From: an uncultured Helicobacter sp.
Lineage (GTDB): Bacteria; Campylobacterota; Campylobacteria; Campylobacterales; Helicobacteraceae
Length of the DNA stretch: 57,207 nucleotides
Assembly (NCBI RefSeq): GCF_937906905.1
Contig: NZ_CALERY010000012.1
Location: 1-57,207 of the forward strand
Direction: 5' to 3'
Shown here: piece after piece, positions 7,952 through 16,389 of the stretch
Layout of the letters: each line of letters starts with the position of its first letter
Numbering within the stretch: the first letter of the stretch is position 1
Notes under the pieces: model-generated
Databases searched by the model: none
The model's input: only the letters and a program-made list of their open reading frames with translations
Told to the model about the DNA's origin: nothing
Position numbers and translations under genes: made by a program

Positions 7952-9925
7952 ATGAGCGCCGCATTTTACTACCAGATAGCGCCCGTGGGTGTGCGCTCGC
8001 CCATGCTAACTTACGCTAGCCCAAAGCCCCTGCGCGCTGGCACACTACTTACCATAGAGCTGCGCAACAAATCTTGCCAAGGCGTTGTCATCGCGCCAAG
8101 TGAAAAGCCAAAATTTGCCTGCAAAGAGATTGTAGAAATTTTGGGTGAGTTTGGCGATGTGCAGCGATTTCTCGCGCATTTCATGGCGCAGTATTATCAT
8201 GCGAGCCTGCAGGAAAGCTATAAGCTATTTGTCGCATTTAAGAGTGATGAGCATGCGCTGCTGCGCCCGCTAGCCACACCCCAGAATCTAGCTTTGCATG
8301 TTGGATTCCATGCTGCCCCATTGCGCTCTCCGCTCTCAAGCAATCGTAAGCGCGAGATTCTCGCCTCCCTCCAAGCCTTAAGCTCCGCACAGCAAGCAGC
8401 CTATGAGTTTATAGAATCTAAGCGCGCAGAATCTAATCTAAGCCTGCTTTTTGGCGATACTGGCAGTGGGAAAACAGAAATCTACTTCCATCTCATCGCT
8501 CAAGCACTTTTACGGGACAAAAGTGCGTTATTTCTCATGCCAGAAATCTCGCTTACTCCGCAGATTCTCGCGCGTTTGCAAAATGTATTTGGGGATTGTG
8601 TGGCACTATGGCATAGCAAAATTAGCCAAGCCAAAAAGCGCAAAATCCTACATGATCTCCATACACAGCGCGTGAAAATCATCGCAGGGGCGCGTAGCGC
8701 GCTATTTCTCCCGCTGGCAAATATAGGCACAATCATCGTCGATGAAGAGCATGATGATGCGTATAAATCCCAAAGCACCCCACACTATAATGCCCGTGAT
8801 ATGGCGATTTTGCTTAGTAAATACGCTAGAATTCAAGTTGTGCTAGGCTCTGCCACCCCAAGCCTTACAAGCTACAAACGCGCACTTGATGGTAAGTATC
8901 TCTTCCGCTTACGAGGCGGATTCTACCGCGCCAAGAAGCATTATCGCCTAGAATCCAGCGCGACAGCCTTAAGCGATCAGGTGCTTGGCGAGATAGGGCG
9001 GGTGCTGGAGCAGGGCAAGCAAGCGATTGTGTTTGTCCCCACTCGCGCGAATTTTAAGGCGCTACTCTGCCTAGAATGCGGCTATGGCTTTGTGTGTCCA
9101 TTTTGTAGTGTGAATATGAGTGTGCATATTGGGGATAATGCCTTACGCTGCCACTATTGCGGGTATGCACAGATTCTAGCGACTACCTGCCCAGAGTGTG
9201 CGAGCCAGAATCTATCTAGCAAGCGTATCGGCACTGCACAAATCGCGCGCGAGCTGCAGGAGGCATTTTTATCCGCACGCATAGGGATATTTGACAAAGA
9301 TCACACCAGCACGCAAAACAAGCTCACTGCCTTGCTGGGTGATTTTAAGCATGGACGGCTTGATGTGCTTGTAGGCACACAAATGCTTAGCAAAGGGCAT
9401 GATTATCACAATGTCGCATTAGTATGTGTGCTTGGGATTGATCATGTGCTACAAGGTGGAGATTTCCGCAGCTTTGAAAAGGGGGTGGCATTATTGCACC
9501 AAATCGCTGGGAGAACGGGGCGCAAAGAGCATGGCAGGGTGTTTATCCAAAGTTTGCAAAGTGAGTGGATCGCAGGGTTTTTGGAAGATTATGAAGTGTT
9601 TTTGCGCTGGGAGCTGGCACATCGATCGCATCTCTATCCGCCGCACACACGCTTAGCGATGATCCACTGCGATCATGTAGATAAGTCTAAAGCCCAAGAG
9701 CATATGCACGCCTTGCTGCGTGTGCTAAAGCCACTTGAGCGCGTAGAATCCCGCGCGGTGCTTGGGTTTGGAGCAAATGCCATTGAACGCATTGCAAATA
9801 AATGGCGATATCATATTCTGCTGTGGGCAAAGAAGCACATAGACCTTGTGCGAATGATTGAGAGTGCGGAGCAAGCAGTGGGTGGAAAAATTGATGTGGA
9901 TATGGATTGTATAGATACATTATAA
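7952..9925 (+). CDS. priA: Primosomal replication protein N' (helicase)
   Basis: Helicase that restarts stalled replication forks by recognising branched DNA and loading the primosome. It is 657 residues, slightly shorter than in enterics. The Walker A motif GDTGSGKTE is at about 168-176, the DEEH box at about 260, and two zinc-binding clusters (CLECGYGFVCPFC and CHYCGYAQILATTCPEC) span about 372-425. A GRTGR motif VI-type segment follows near residue 520. The start ATG is 6 nt after the preceding stop, so it is in an operon with the two small genes. The gene ends in a strong motif-pair hairpin. Confidence 0.97.
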   Translation: MSAAFYYQIAPVGVRSPMLTYASPKPLRAGTLLTIELRNKSCQGVVIAPSEKPKFACKEIVEILGEFGDVQRFLAHFMAQYYHASLQESYKLFVAFKSDEHALLRPLATPQNLALHVGFHAAPLRSPLSSNRKREILASLQALSSAQQAAYEFIESKRAESNLSLLFGDTGSGKTEIYFHLIAQALLRDKSALFLMPEISLTPQILARLQNVFGDCVALWHSKISQAKKRKILHDLHTQRVKIIAGARSALFLPLANIGTIIVDEEHDDAYKSQSTPHYNARDMAILLSKYARIQVVLGSATPSLTSYKRALDGKYLFRLRGGFYRAKKHYRLESSATALSDQVLGEIGRVLEQGKQAIVFVPTRANFKALLCLECGYGFVCPFCSVNMSVHIGDNALRCHYCGYAQILATTCPECASQNLSSKRIGTAQIARELQEAFLSARIGIFDKDHTSTQNKLTALLGDFKHGRLDVLVGTQMLSKGHDYHNVALVCVLGIDHVLQGGDFRSFEKGVALLHQIAGRTGRKEHGRVFIQSLQSEWIAGFLEDYEVFLRWELAHRSHLYPPHTRLAMIHCDHVDKSKAQEHMHALLRVLKPLERVESRAVLGFGANAIERIANKWRYHILLWAKKHIDLVRMIESAEQAVGGKIDVDMDCIDTL

Positions 9926-9975
9926 TCGATAGACTAGGGGGCAGGGGCGGATCTCTGGCTAGGATAGAGTGGGGC

Positions 9976-10006
9976 AAACTAGATTCTGGTAAGCAGAATC
10001 TAGTTT
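9976..10006. terminator. Bidirectional hairpin between priA and the OMP gene
   Basis: Perfect 13-bp arms AAACTAGATTCTG and CAGAATCTAGTTT with loop GTAAG. It lies between two convergent genes, and the A/T-rich outer ends give short T runs on both strands, as expected for a two-way terminator. Loop and inner arms match the hairpin at 2753-2773. Confidence 0.75.
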
Positions 10007-10016
10007 GATATGAAGC

Positions 10017-10823
10017 TTAGAATTTATAGGCATAAGAGAGCTGGATTGTGTGATTAGCGAAGCTTGAAGCGCTCCCCTTTAGTATTTTATTTATCGCTAC
10101 GCGATCTTGGAGTTTATCTGTATAGCCACGATAGATATAAGAGAGCAGAATCTGGTGGTGGGATTTATAGAAATAGTGCAAACCCACTCCACTAGTCCAA
10201 GTGAATTTCGTATAGTTAGGGTAGGCAACATCTTCAGTTTGGTGCAACATTGGGTCGCCATATGGGGCGACAATCGTATTAAAAAAGCTCACCCCCTCTA
10301 CTCCAAAGCCAATATTTGCCCCAAATGTATGCTCTCCGCCATAGATGAAATCATAAAGATAGCGAGCGTCTAGCCCATAAGTTAGAGCGTGGGAGATGAG
10401 CGAGAAAGTAGTAGGGCTAACAGCACCATTAAAGATCGCAGAAGCTGTCATGTCTTTAGCACTAAAATTTTCATACCCCAAATAGGCTTTAAAGCGAAAT
10501 CCTGCATTCTGCGCGTAATACCACTGATAGCCAATATCTAGGGAGATAGGAAATGTGAAGCCATCTTTTTTGGGTTGTTGAGTGATAATGGCATTGGAAT
10601 TAACTAGATCAAGCCTTGAAGTAGCAGGAGATAGCCCCACACTCACCCCCACAAAGCAGCCTGTATTGCTATGTGCTCCAGCGCAAAAGCCTTTAGATTC
10701 TGCGGAGTTAGATTCTATGCTTGTGCTAGATTCTGGGCTAGATTCTGCAGAATCTACTTCCGCATGCAATGCACTAAATGCAATCAGGCTGGTGATTGAG
10801 ATGACTTGGATAAGCTTTTTCAT
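10017..10823 (-). CDS. Outer membrane beta-barrel protein
   Basis: A 268-residue protein with a signal peptide (residues 1-21, ending LHA) and then a short Ser/Glu-rich linker (about 22-45, encoded by repeated GATTCT motifs). The remainder alternates in the manner of a small 8-strand barrel and ends in Tyr-Lys-Phe, the usual C-terminal signal for outer membrane insertion. A GCFVGVSVGLSPA segment resembles the first strand of small Helicobacter OMPs. The ATG follows AGGAG (6 nt). Its promoter contains a T17 tract, so expression is probably phase variable. Ligand or channel role unknown. Confidence 0.85.
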   Translation of the reverse strand: MKKLIQVISITSLIAFSALHAEVDSAESSPESSTSIESNSAESKGFCAGAHSNTGCFVGVSVGLSPATSRLDLVNSNAIITQQPKKDGFTFPISLDIGYQWYYAQNAGFRFKAYLGYENFSAKDMTASAIFNGAVSPTTFSLISHALTYGLDARYLYDFIYGGEHTFGANIGFGVEGVSFFNTIVAPYGDPMLHQTEDVAYPNYTKFTWTSGVGLHYFYKSHHQILLSYIYRGYTDKLQDRVAINKILKGSASSFANHTIQLSYAYKF

Positions 10824-10849
10824 TGTTGCTCCTGTTTGAAAATAGAGCG

Positions 10850-10887
10850 CGCATTGTAAATCAAAAAAAAAAAAAAAAACAAGTCAA
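10850..10887 (-). promoter_or_regulatory. Promoter with T17 spacer tract (OMP gene)
   Basis: Reading toward the gene: TTGACT (10887-10882), TG, a 17-T tract (10879-10863), GATT, then TACAAT (10858-10853), 30 nt before the ATG. The tract lies between plausible -35 and -10 boxes and gives a 23-nt spacer at its present length. Slippage would change the spacing; about 11 T would restore 17 nt. Confidence 0.65.
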
Positions 10888-10976
10888 GGGAGCAGAGCTG
10901 ATTCTGGCTCGCATCTGCTTGAAAATGACCACAAAGATAAAAGCAAAATTTAAGGCTAGAGCAGGGAAAAATAAGC

Positions 10977-10982
10977 TAGAAT
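10977..10982 (+). promoter_or_regulatory. -10 box of the cco operon
   Basis: TAGAAT lies 30 nt before the ccoN ATG, in an A-rich region. No good -35 box is seen, as is common for the housekeeping sigma factor of this group. A strong ribosome binding site (AAGGAGAG) follows. Confidence 0.45.
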
Positions 10983-11011
10983 AATCCCAATTTCTACAAT
11001 AAGGAGAGAAA

Positions 11012-12478
11012 ATGCAGAGCAATGCGGTCTTAGAATATGACTATTCTATAGCAAAATTGTTTTTATACTCCACATTGGCATTTGGGTTTATTGGAATGCT
11101 AATTGGTGTAGTTCTTGCGTTTCAGCTGGCGTTCTCAGATCTTAACTACATCGCTAGTGAGTATGGGATTTTTGGGCGATTGCGTCCGCTGCATACAAAT
11201 GGGATTATTTATGGTTTCACACTCAGTGGGATTTGGGCAGCTTGGTATTACTTGGGGCAAAGAGTGCTTAAAATCACCTATCATCAGCATCCGTTTTTGA
11301 AGTTTGTAGGCTTGGCGCATTTTTGGATTTATATTGTGCTTATGCTTTTGGCAGTGGTTACGCTGTTTGCCGGGCTTACGCAGTCTAAAGAATACGCCGA
11401 GCTTATTTGGCCTCTTGACTTGCTAGTCGTTGTCGTGTGGGTGCTCTGGGGTGTGAGTATGTTTGGCTCTATGGGGGTTCGTAGAGAAAATGTGATTTAT
11501 ATTTCTTTATGGTATTTCATTGCTACTTTCACGGCGATTGCTGTGCTTTTTATATTTAACAACCTTGCTATCCCGACCTATCTTGTCGCTGGCACAGGAA
11601 GCATCTGGCACTCTATCTCACTCTATGCAGGTGGTAACGACGCGCTGATCCAGTGGTGGTGGGGACACAATGCGGTAGCATTTGTTTTCACATCTGGAAT
11701 TATCGGGGTGATTTACTACTTCTTGCCAAAAGAATCTGGACAGAGTATTTTCTCCTATAAGCTGACACTTTTCTCTTTCTGGAGTTTGATGTTTATCTAT
11801 ATCTGGGCTGGCGGACACCATGTTATTTACTCCACTGTTCCTGATTGGGTGCAAACGCTTGGCTCTGTATTTTCTGTGATTTTGATTCTGCCTTCTTGGG
11901 GGACGGCGATCAATATGCTACTTACAATGCGTGGGCAGTGGCATCAGCTTAAAGAATCTCCGCTTATCAAGTTTCTTATGCTTGCAGCGACATTCTATAT
12001 GCTCTCCACTCTTGAGGGTCCAATCCAATCTATCAAATCCGTCAATGCCCTAGCGCACTTCACTGACTGGATTGTAGGACATGTGCATGATGGTGTGCTT
12101 GGCTGGGTAGGATTTACAATCATCGCTGCTTCTTATCATATGCTCCCTAGAATGTATAAGCGAGAAATCTACTCACGCAAGATCATGGATATACAATTTT
12201 GGATTATGACAATAGGTATCGTGTTCTACTTCTCTAGTATGTGGATCGCAGGTATCACACAGGGAATGATGTGGCGCGATGTGGATCAAAACGGCTACCT
12301 TGCGTATCAGTTTATCGACACAGTAAGTGTGCTATTCCCATACTATTTGATAAGAGCGATTGGCGGAACAATGTATCTTGTAGGCTTTATTATGTTTATC
12401 TACAATGTTGCGATGACAATTACAGCAGCAAGACAGCTAGAGAGTGAGCCTAAATCAGCCTCACCTATGGCTGCGTAA
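11012..12478 (+). CDS. ccoN: cbb3-type cytochrome c oxidase subunit I
   Basis: Catalytic subunit of the high-affinity terminal oxidase, holding the low-spin haem and the haem-CuB site; it reduces oxygen to water and pumps protons across the inner membrane. The 488-residue length is normal, with about 12 hydrophobic segments. Ligand-type histidines are visible in LHTNGIIYG (about 62-70), WWWGHNAVAF (about 213-222), GGHHVIYS (about 272) and the late HVHDG (about 350). It is the first gene of ccoNOQP, 9 nt before ccoO. Its GAATC/GATTC count is only 3, near chance, unlike less constrained genes here. Confidence 0.98.
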   Translation: MQSNAVLEYDYSIAKLFLYSTLAFGFIGMLIGVVLAFQLAFSDLNYIASEYGIFGRLRPLHTNGIIYGFTLSGIWAAWYYLGQRVLKITYHQHPFLKFVGLAHFWIYIVLMLLAVVTLFAGLTQSKEYAELIWPLDLLVVVVWVLWGVSMFGSMGVRRENVIYISLWYFIATFTAIAVLFIFNNLAIPTYLVAGTGSIWHSISLYAGGNDALIQWWWGHNAVAFVFTSGIIGVIYYFLPKESGQSIFSYKLTLFSFWSLMFIYIWAGGHHVIYSTVPDWVQTLGSVFSVILILPSWGTAINMLLTMRGQWHQLKESPLIKFLMLAATFYMLSTLEGPIQSIKSVNALAHFTDWIVGHVHDGVLGWVGFTIIAASYHMLPRMYKREIYSRKIMDIQFWIMTIGIVFYFSSMWIAGITQGMMWRDVDQNGYLAYQFIDTVSVLFPYYLIRAIGGTMYLVGFIMFIYNVAMTITAARQLESEPKSASPMAA

Positions 12479-12487
12479 GGAGAGATC

Positions 12488-13174
12488 ATGTTTAGTTGGT
12501 TAGAAAAAAATCCTTTCTTTTTTACGGTGGCTTTTTTAGTGGTATTTGCTATCGCTGGGCTGGTGGAGATTCTGCCAGACTTCTCGAAGTCTTCTCGCCC
12601 GCTTGATGGGCTTAAGCCTTACTCCCTACTAGAAACAGCAGGGCGTCAAGTATATATCAAAGAGGGCTGCTATAACTGCCACTCGCAGCTTATTCGCCCA
12701 TTTGAAGCAGAAGTCGATCGCTATGGCATGGCAAGTATCAATGGTGAGTATGCGTATGATAGACCATTTCTATGGGGCTCTAAGCGCACGGGACCAGATC
12801 TCCACAGAATCGGGGATAGTCGCACGACTGATTGGCATGAAAAGCACATGCTTGACCCAAAAAGCGTAGTCCCAGCTTCTATAATGCCAGCTTATGAACA
12901 TCTCTATAATAAAAATGTCGATTTCAATACGGCGTATGCTGAGGCATATACGCAGATGAAAGTGTTTGCTGTGCCATATAATACTGAGGGTGGTGTTGCT
13001 ATTGGGGCAGATATTGAGGAAGCAAAAAAAATCTACCTGCAAGAAGCTCAAGCAATCGTTGATGATATGAAATCTCAAGAAATCAAAGAGGCTCTAGAAA
13101 AAGGCGAGGTGAAAGAGATTGTCGCGTTGATCGCCTACCTAAATAGTCTAGGGCAACAAAGAAGAGCGAAGTAG
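12488..13174 (+). CDS. ccoO: cbb3-type oxidase subunit II, mono-haem cytochrome c
   Basis: Membrane-anchored cytochrome c subunit that passes electrons to CcoN. It is 228 residues long. An N-terminal membrane segment spans about 10-30, and a single haem motif CYNCHS lies near residue 59. Conserved text GPDLHRIGDSRTTDWHEKH follows near residue 100, and SIMPAY near residue 139 supplies the axial Met. It starts 9 nt after ccoN with AAGGAG in front and is followed 5 nt later by ccoQ. Confidence 0.97.
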   Translation: MFSWLEKNPFFFTVAFLVVFAIAGLVEILPDFSKSSRPLDGLKPYSLLETAGRQVYIKEGCYNCHSQLIRPFEAEVDRYGMASINGEYAYDRPFLWGSKRTGPDLHRIGDSRTTDWHEKHMLDPKSVVPASIMPAYEHLYNKNVDFNTAYAEAYTQMKVFAVPYNTEGGVAIGADIEEAKKIYLQEAQAIVDDMKSQEIKEALEKGEVKEIVALIAYLNSLGQQRRAK

Positions 13175-13179
13175 GCTAT

Positions 13180-13392
13180 ATGACAGCAGAAAATATAGAG
13201 TATCTGCGAGTTGGCGTTTATTTTGTCGTAACGATTTTGCTCATCATCTTTCTATATTCCTATGCAGTGTCTATGTGGCGCAGGCAGAAAAATGGGATAT
13301 ATGACTATGAAAAGTGTGGCAATTTGGCTGTGAATGATGATTTAAACGATGAGCTTGTAGAGCCTAGAATAAAATCAAAGGAGCAGAAATGA
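13180..13392 (+). CDS. ccoQ: cbb3-type oxidase small subunit
   Basis: A 70-residue protein with one membrane helix (about residues 10-30) followed by a charged cytoplasmic tail, as expected for CcoQ/FixQ, which stabilises the oxidase complex. The motif YSMWRRQKNG-like region (AVSMWRRQKNGIYDYEKCG) follows the helix. It overlaps ccoP by 4 nt (ATGA), so the two are translationally coupled. Identification rests on size, topology and operon position more than on sequence. Confidence 0.88.
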   Translation: MTAENIEYLRVGVYFVVTILLIIFLYSYAVSMWRRQKNGIYDYEKCGNLAVNDDLNDELVEPRIKSKEQK

Positions 13393-14264
13393 ATTGGTTG
13401 AGTGATAGTGTCAATCTTATTGGGTTGCTTGGGGCACTGGTAATTTTGGTGATTACTATTTATGTTATCGGCTTTTATGTCAAAAAAATGAAGCATGCTT
13501 CAAATGATGGAGAGCTAGCCGAGCATGACTGGGACGGGATCAAAGAGTTTAAAAATGATATTCCTATGGGTTGGCTCGTGATTTTTATCTTGGTGATTCT
13601 ATGGGGATTTTGGTATATGTTTTTTGGCTATCCTCTCAAAAGCTTCTCACAAATCGGGCAGTATAATGAAGAAGTCAAAGCAAGCCATGCGAAGTTTGAA
13701 GAGCGCTGGAAAACACTTTCCCAAGAAGATAAAATCTCCATGGGTGAGGGGATTTTTCTTGTGCAGTGCTCGCAGTGCCATGGATTAAATGCAGAGGGGA
13801 TTGATGGTCAAGCCCAGAATCTCCGTGCATGGGGGAAAGAAGAGGGTATTATCCATACCATAGATACAGGAAGCAAGGGGCTTAACTATATCGCTGGAGA
13901 AATGCCTCCGGGATTGCTTGCTAGCGATGATGAAAAGCGACAAGTTGCAGCCTATATCATGAAGACTTTTGCTCCTGGCAAATCGACAAAATACTCCCAG
14001 GCTGATGTAGAAGCAGGCAAAGTTGTGTATCAAAATGTCTGTGCTACTTGCCATGCTAATGATGGAAGTGGCAATGCTAATGGTATAGAAGGTTTTGCTT
14101 CAGATCTTCGCACCTACGGGGACCATGTGCTTGTCGAGCAAGTGCTAAAAAATGGCAAAAAGGGCTTCATAGGTAAAATGCCTTCGTTTGGCTATGCGAA
14201 TTTCAGCGAGAAACAAGTTGAGGCATTAGCAGCGTATATTAACTCTCTAAAAGTTCAAGATTAA
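13389..14264 (+). CDS. ccoP: cbb3-type oxidase subunit III, di-haem cytochrome c
   Basis: Di-haem cytochrome c that receives electrons from soluble cytochrome c and passes them to CcoO/CcoN. It is 291 residues long. Two N-terminal membrane helices (about 7-30 and 58-78) precede two haem motifs, CSQCH near residue 127 and CATCH near residue 217. Each has a downstream axial Met (GEMPPG and GKMPSF). The start overlaps ccoQ by 4 nt. It is followed 10 nt later by the DUF4006 gene. Confidence 0.97.
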   Translation: MNWLSDSVNLIGLLGALVILVITIYVIGFYVKKMKHASNDGELAEHDWDGIKEFKNDIPMGWLVIFILVILWGFWYMFFGYPLKSFSQIGQYNEEVKASHAKFEERWKTLSQEDKISMGEGIFLVQCSQCHGLNAEGIDGQAQNLRAWGKEEGIIHTIDTGSKGLNYIAGEMPPGLLASDDEKRQVAAYIMKTFAPGKSTKYSQADVEAGKVVYQNVCATCHANDGSGNANGIEGFASDLRTYGDHVLVEQVLKNGKKGFIGKMPSFGYANFSEKQVEALAAYINSLKVQD

Positions 14265-14274
14265 GGAGCGGAGC

Positions 14275-14475
14275 ATGAATGGCTTGTTTGGTGTTAATGG
14301 TCTTTTGGGATTTTTGGTAGCAGTTGTTCTTGTTGTGGGACTTGCGATAGGCTTTGGGACTTTGGCTGTGAGTGTCCAGAGCAATAATGCGCAAAACTAC
14401 TACAAAATCGAAAACTACAAAGAAATCAAAGCACAGAGCGTAGAAAATAAAGATTTCTTCCAAGATGTGCGATAA
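14275..14475 (+). CDS. DUF4006 family membrane protein
   Basis: A 66-residue protein with one membrane helix (residues about 11-36) and a short polar tail. This family is found directly after ccoP in Campylobacter and Helicobacter, so it is probably an accessory factor of the cbb3 oxidase; the exact job is not known. A good ribosome binding site (AAGGAGCGG) precedes the ATG. Confidence 0.85.
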   Translation: MNGLFGVNGLLGFLVAVVLVVGLAIGFGTLAVSVQSNNAQNYYKIENYKEIKAQSVENKDFFQDVR

Positions 14476-14484
14476 GGAGTTGAT

Positions 14485-14589
14485 ATGTTTACTGGTGCAG
14501 AAAAAATTCTAGGTGCTTTGATTGTCGTGCTCGCAGTGGTGTCTATAGTGATTGCTTTTATTCCTGATGGGCTTTTGCATCTTGTTTAA
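14485..14589 (+). CDS. Tiny single-helix membrane protein (34 aa)
   Basis: A 34-codon ORF with an ideal ribosome binding site (AAGGAG, 6 nt before the ATG), 9 nt after the DUF4006 stop and 10 nt before the next start. The product is nearly all one hydrophobic helix (MFTGAEKILGALIVVLAVVS and on) ending in PDGLLHLV. Position and topology suggest a small oxidase-associated peptide. It is too short for most gene finders; the spacing and ribosome binding site are what support it. Confidence 0.75.
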   Translation: MFTGAEKILGALIVVLAVVSIVIAFIPDGLLHLV

Positions 14590-14599
14590 CAATTATTCA

Positions 14600-15256
14600 A
14601 TGCCAAGACTCATTTTTTGGGCTTTGGCATTTTTTTTGAGCTTTAGTTTTTCTTATGCGCAAAATCCTGTTTCTACCCAGAATCTAACTTCTGGCTTTGT
14701 CATAGGCAATACAAATCAAACCATAGTTCCTAAAACCAACGAATTTATCCAAACACTTTCGGCAGAAATTTTTCATAAAACTGGCGTAAAAGTTTATATT
14801 GATGTTATTGATACCATTACGCTTCCCTCCGCTTATCCCACAAAACAGGCTCGCAAGGAATACCAAGAACAGCTTGCGCAAAGCTTGCAGTCCCCCTATG
14901 TCGTAGTGTTTTTGTTTGTGCAGGAGAGAAAGTTTGACTTCCTAAGCAGCGAGGATTTGCATGAGTTTCTTGATAGCAAAAAGCTAGATTCTATCTATTT
15001 TGATTATATGGCGCCGTTGCTGCCAGAGAAAGAGCAAGAGCTCACACCGCAGAGATATTCTAGTATTATCCTCAATGGATATGCTGAGATTGCCGATGTG
15101 ATTGCAGAGCATTATGAAGTAAAGCTTGAGAATAATATTGAGACAAACGGACAGGGCGTGCGCACTTTTGTTCGGTTTGTTATGTATGGTATGATACTTG
15201 TCTTGCTCGGGCTCTTTATCGTAGCGCATTTTTTCAGCAGAAAACCAACCAAATAA
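14600..15256 (+). CDS. Exported membrane protein with TPM-like domain
   Basis: A 218-residue protein starting at ATG 14600, with a signal peptide (residues 1-20, ending SYAQ). A middle domain (about 40-175) resembles the TPM fold, given LSAEIFHKTGVKVYIDVIDT and the later ILNGYAEIADVIAEHYE helix. A C-terminal membrane helix (about 190-212) is followed by RKPTK. It would be a periplasmic domain held at the inner membrane. It belongs to the set of accessory genes that follows ccoP in this group. A role in oxidase assembly is an inference from position. Confidence 0.75.
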   Translation: MPRLIFWALAFFLSFSFSYAQNPVSTQNLTSGFVIGNTNQTIVPKTNEFIQTLSAEIFHKTGVKVYIDVIDTITLPSAYPTKQARKEYQEQLAQSLQSPYVVVFLFVQERKFDFLSSEDLHEFLDSKKLDSIYFDYMAPLLPEKEQELTPQRYSSIILNGYAEIADVIAEHYEVKLENNIETNGQGVRTFVRFVMYGMILVLLGLFIVAHFFSRKPTK

Positions 15257-15264
15257 GGACACAC

Positions 15265-16008
15265 ATGGCGACCAACACCCAGGAATCCTCTACCCAGCAC
15301 CATTCAAATGCTCCCAAAAATCCGCGTAACCTCTGGCCATATGGGATTTTGGCAGTTATTTTTATTGGTATTATTTTGATCTGTGTATCTGTGTATATCT
15401 CTGTAAAACACCCAGTAAATGATAATAAACCATTTTTCCAAAAGCATAGCGACACAGAGGAGCATATCAACGATCTTTTGGCAGATACTATGTTGCTTGG
15501 CGAGTATTATGATTTCTATATCCAAGCCAATGCCAAGCCCACGAGGGATAGCGTGTTTAGACCGTATTCTCCCTATTTTCGCCCTCCACATCGAGACAAA
15601 GATGAGCAAAATCCATCGACAATTCTTTTCACTAAAGAGATAAATACACTTTATCTCTTGGCTGATGTGATTGAAGCGGGCGTTGAAGAGGGCAAATCAC
15701 TCAAAGATCTTTCTATCCAGGCTTTTATCCAAAAGATTGGCGGTGTGAAACCCCAAGAAATCCATATCTATGACCCAAGCACAAAATCTTTCATCAAAAG
15801 CACTCCAAAAGATAAAGAAAGCCATATTCCCATAGGTGAGCTGACATTCGATGCTAAAAGACAGCTTTTCGTAAGCCCTTCATTTGAGGTGGAGATTGAG
15901 GGGCGCTGGATTGTCTCGCTGCAAATCACTGCCAAGCAGGGCGAGCAGGATATCTATGCTGTGCTAGAGCAAGAGTTTTTCAGTATGCCAAAGCCAAGAC
16001 CAAACTAG
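15265..16008 (+). CDS. FixH/CcoH-like membrane protein
   Basis: A 247-residue protein with a short cytoplasmic N-terminus, one membrane helix (about 24-46, WPYGILAVIFIGIILICVSV) and a large periplasmic domain. The sequence after the helix (YISVKHPVNDN) resembles the start of FixH/CcoH, a cbb3 assembly factor, but the rest of the chain is longer than that family and not recognisable. It lies 8 nt after the previous gene, closing the cco accessory set. I judge the FixH relation as likely but unproven. Confidence 0.65.
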   Translation: MATNTQESSTQHHSNAPKNPRNLWPYGILAVIFIGIILICVSVYISVKHPVNDNKPFFQKHSDTEEHINDLLADTMLLGEYYDFYIQANAKPTRDSVFRPYSPYFRPPHRDKDEQNPSTILFTKEINTLYLLADVIEAGVEEGKSLKDLSIQAFIQKIGGVKPQEIHIYDPSTKSFIKSTPKDKESHIPIGELTFDAKRQLFVSPSFEVEIEGRWIVSLQITAKQGEQDIYAVLEQEFFSMPKPRPN

Positions 16009-16029
16009 CAGACAAAAGGATCAAGTCTG

Positions 16030-16368
16030 GTGAAATCAATAAACAGCCCAAAGACACAAAGGCATAGGTGCAGCCAGAGCAATGGTTTTATCATGCTTGA
16101 AGTGGTATTTGCTCTAGCTATCGTTGGTGTGGCGTTTGGGATTCTGGCGCATTTTTACCTGACGAGATCTCATACTGGTGATTTTCCTGTCGCGGAGCTT
16201 GATACTTTGCAAGAGCGTGCATTGCAGGATTTAGAATCCAAGCTTAACGCAAAAGTGCATACTATTGTTGGCACAGATGGAGCATTTTGCGAGGGGCAGC
16301 TTTTTAGCACGACACAATCCCAAAGCACTTTAAAATTTTTTGTGCCAACCCACTGCGATAAGCCTTAG
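16030..16368 (+). CDS. Prepilin-like protein (type IV/II pseudopilin)
   Basis: A 112-residue protein with a class III signal: a short basic leader, then G-F-I-M-L-E at about residues 18-24 followed by a hydrophobic helix (VVFALAIVGVAFGILAHFYL). The Gly-Phe cleavage site and the Glu at +5 are the hallmark of prepilins processed by PilD-type peptidase. The GTG start follows AAGGA. It begins 21 nt after the FixH-like gene. It is the first of three such genes here. Confidence 0.75.
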   Translation: MKSINSPKTQRHRCSQSNGFIMLEVVFALAIVGVAFGILAHFYLTRSHTGDFPVAELDTLQERALQDLESKLNAKVHTIVGTDGAFCEGQLFSTTQSQSTLKFFVPTHCDKP

Positions 16369-16389
16369 CTGGGCGGCTAGATTCTGCGC

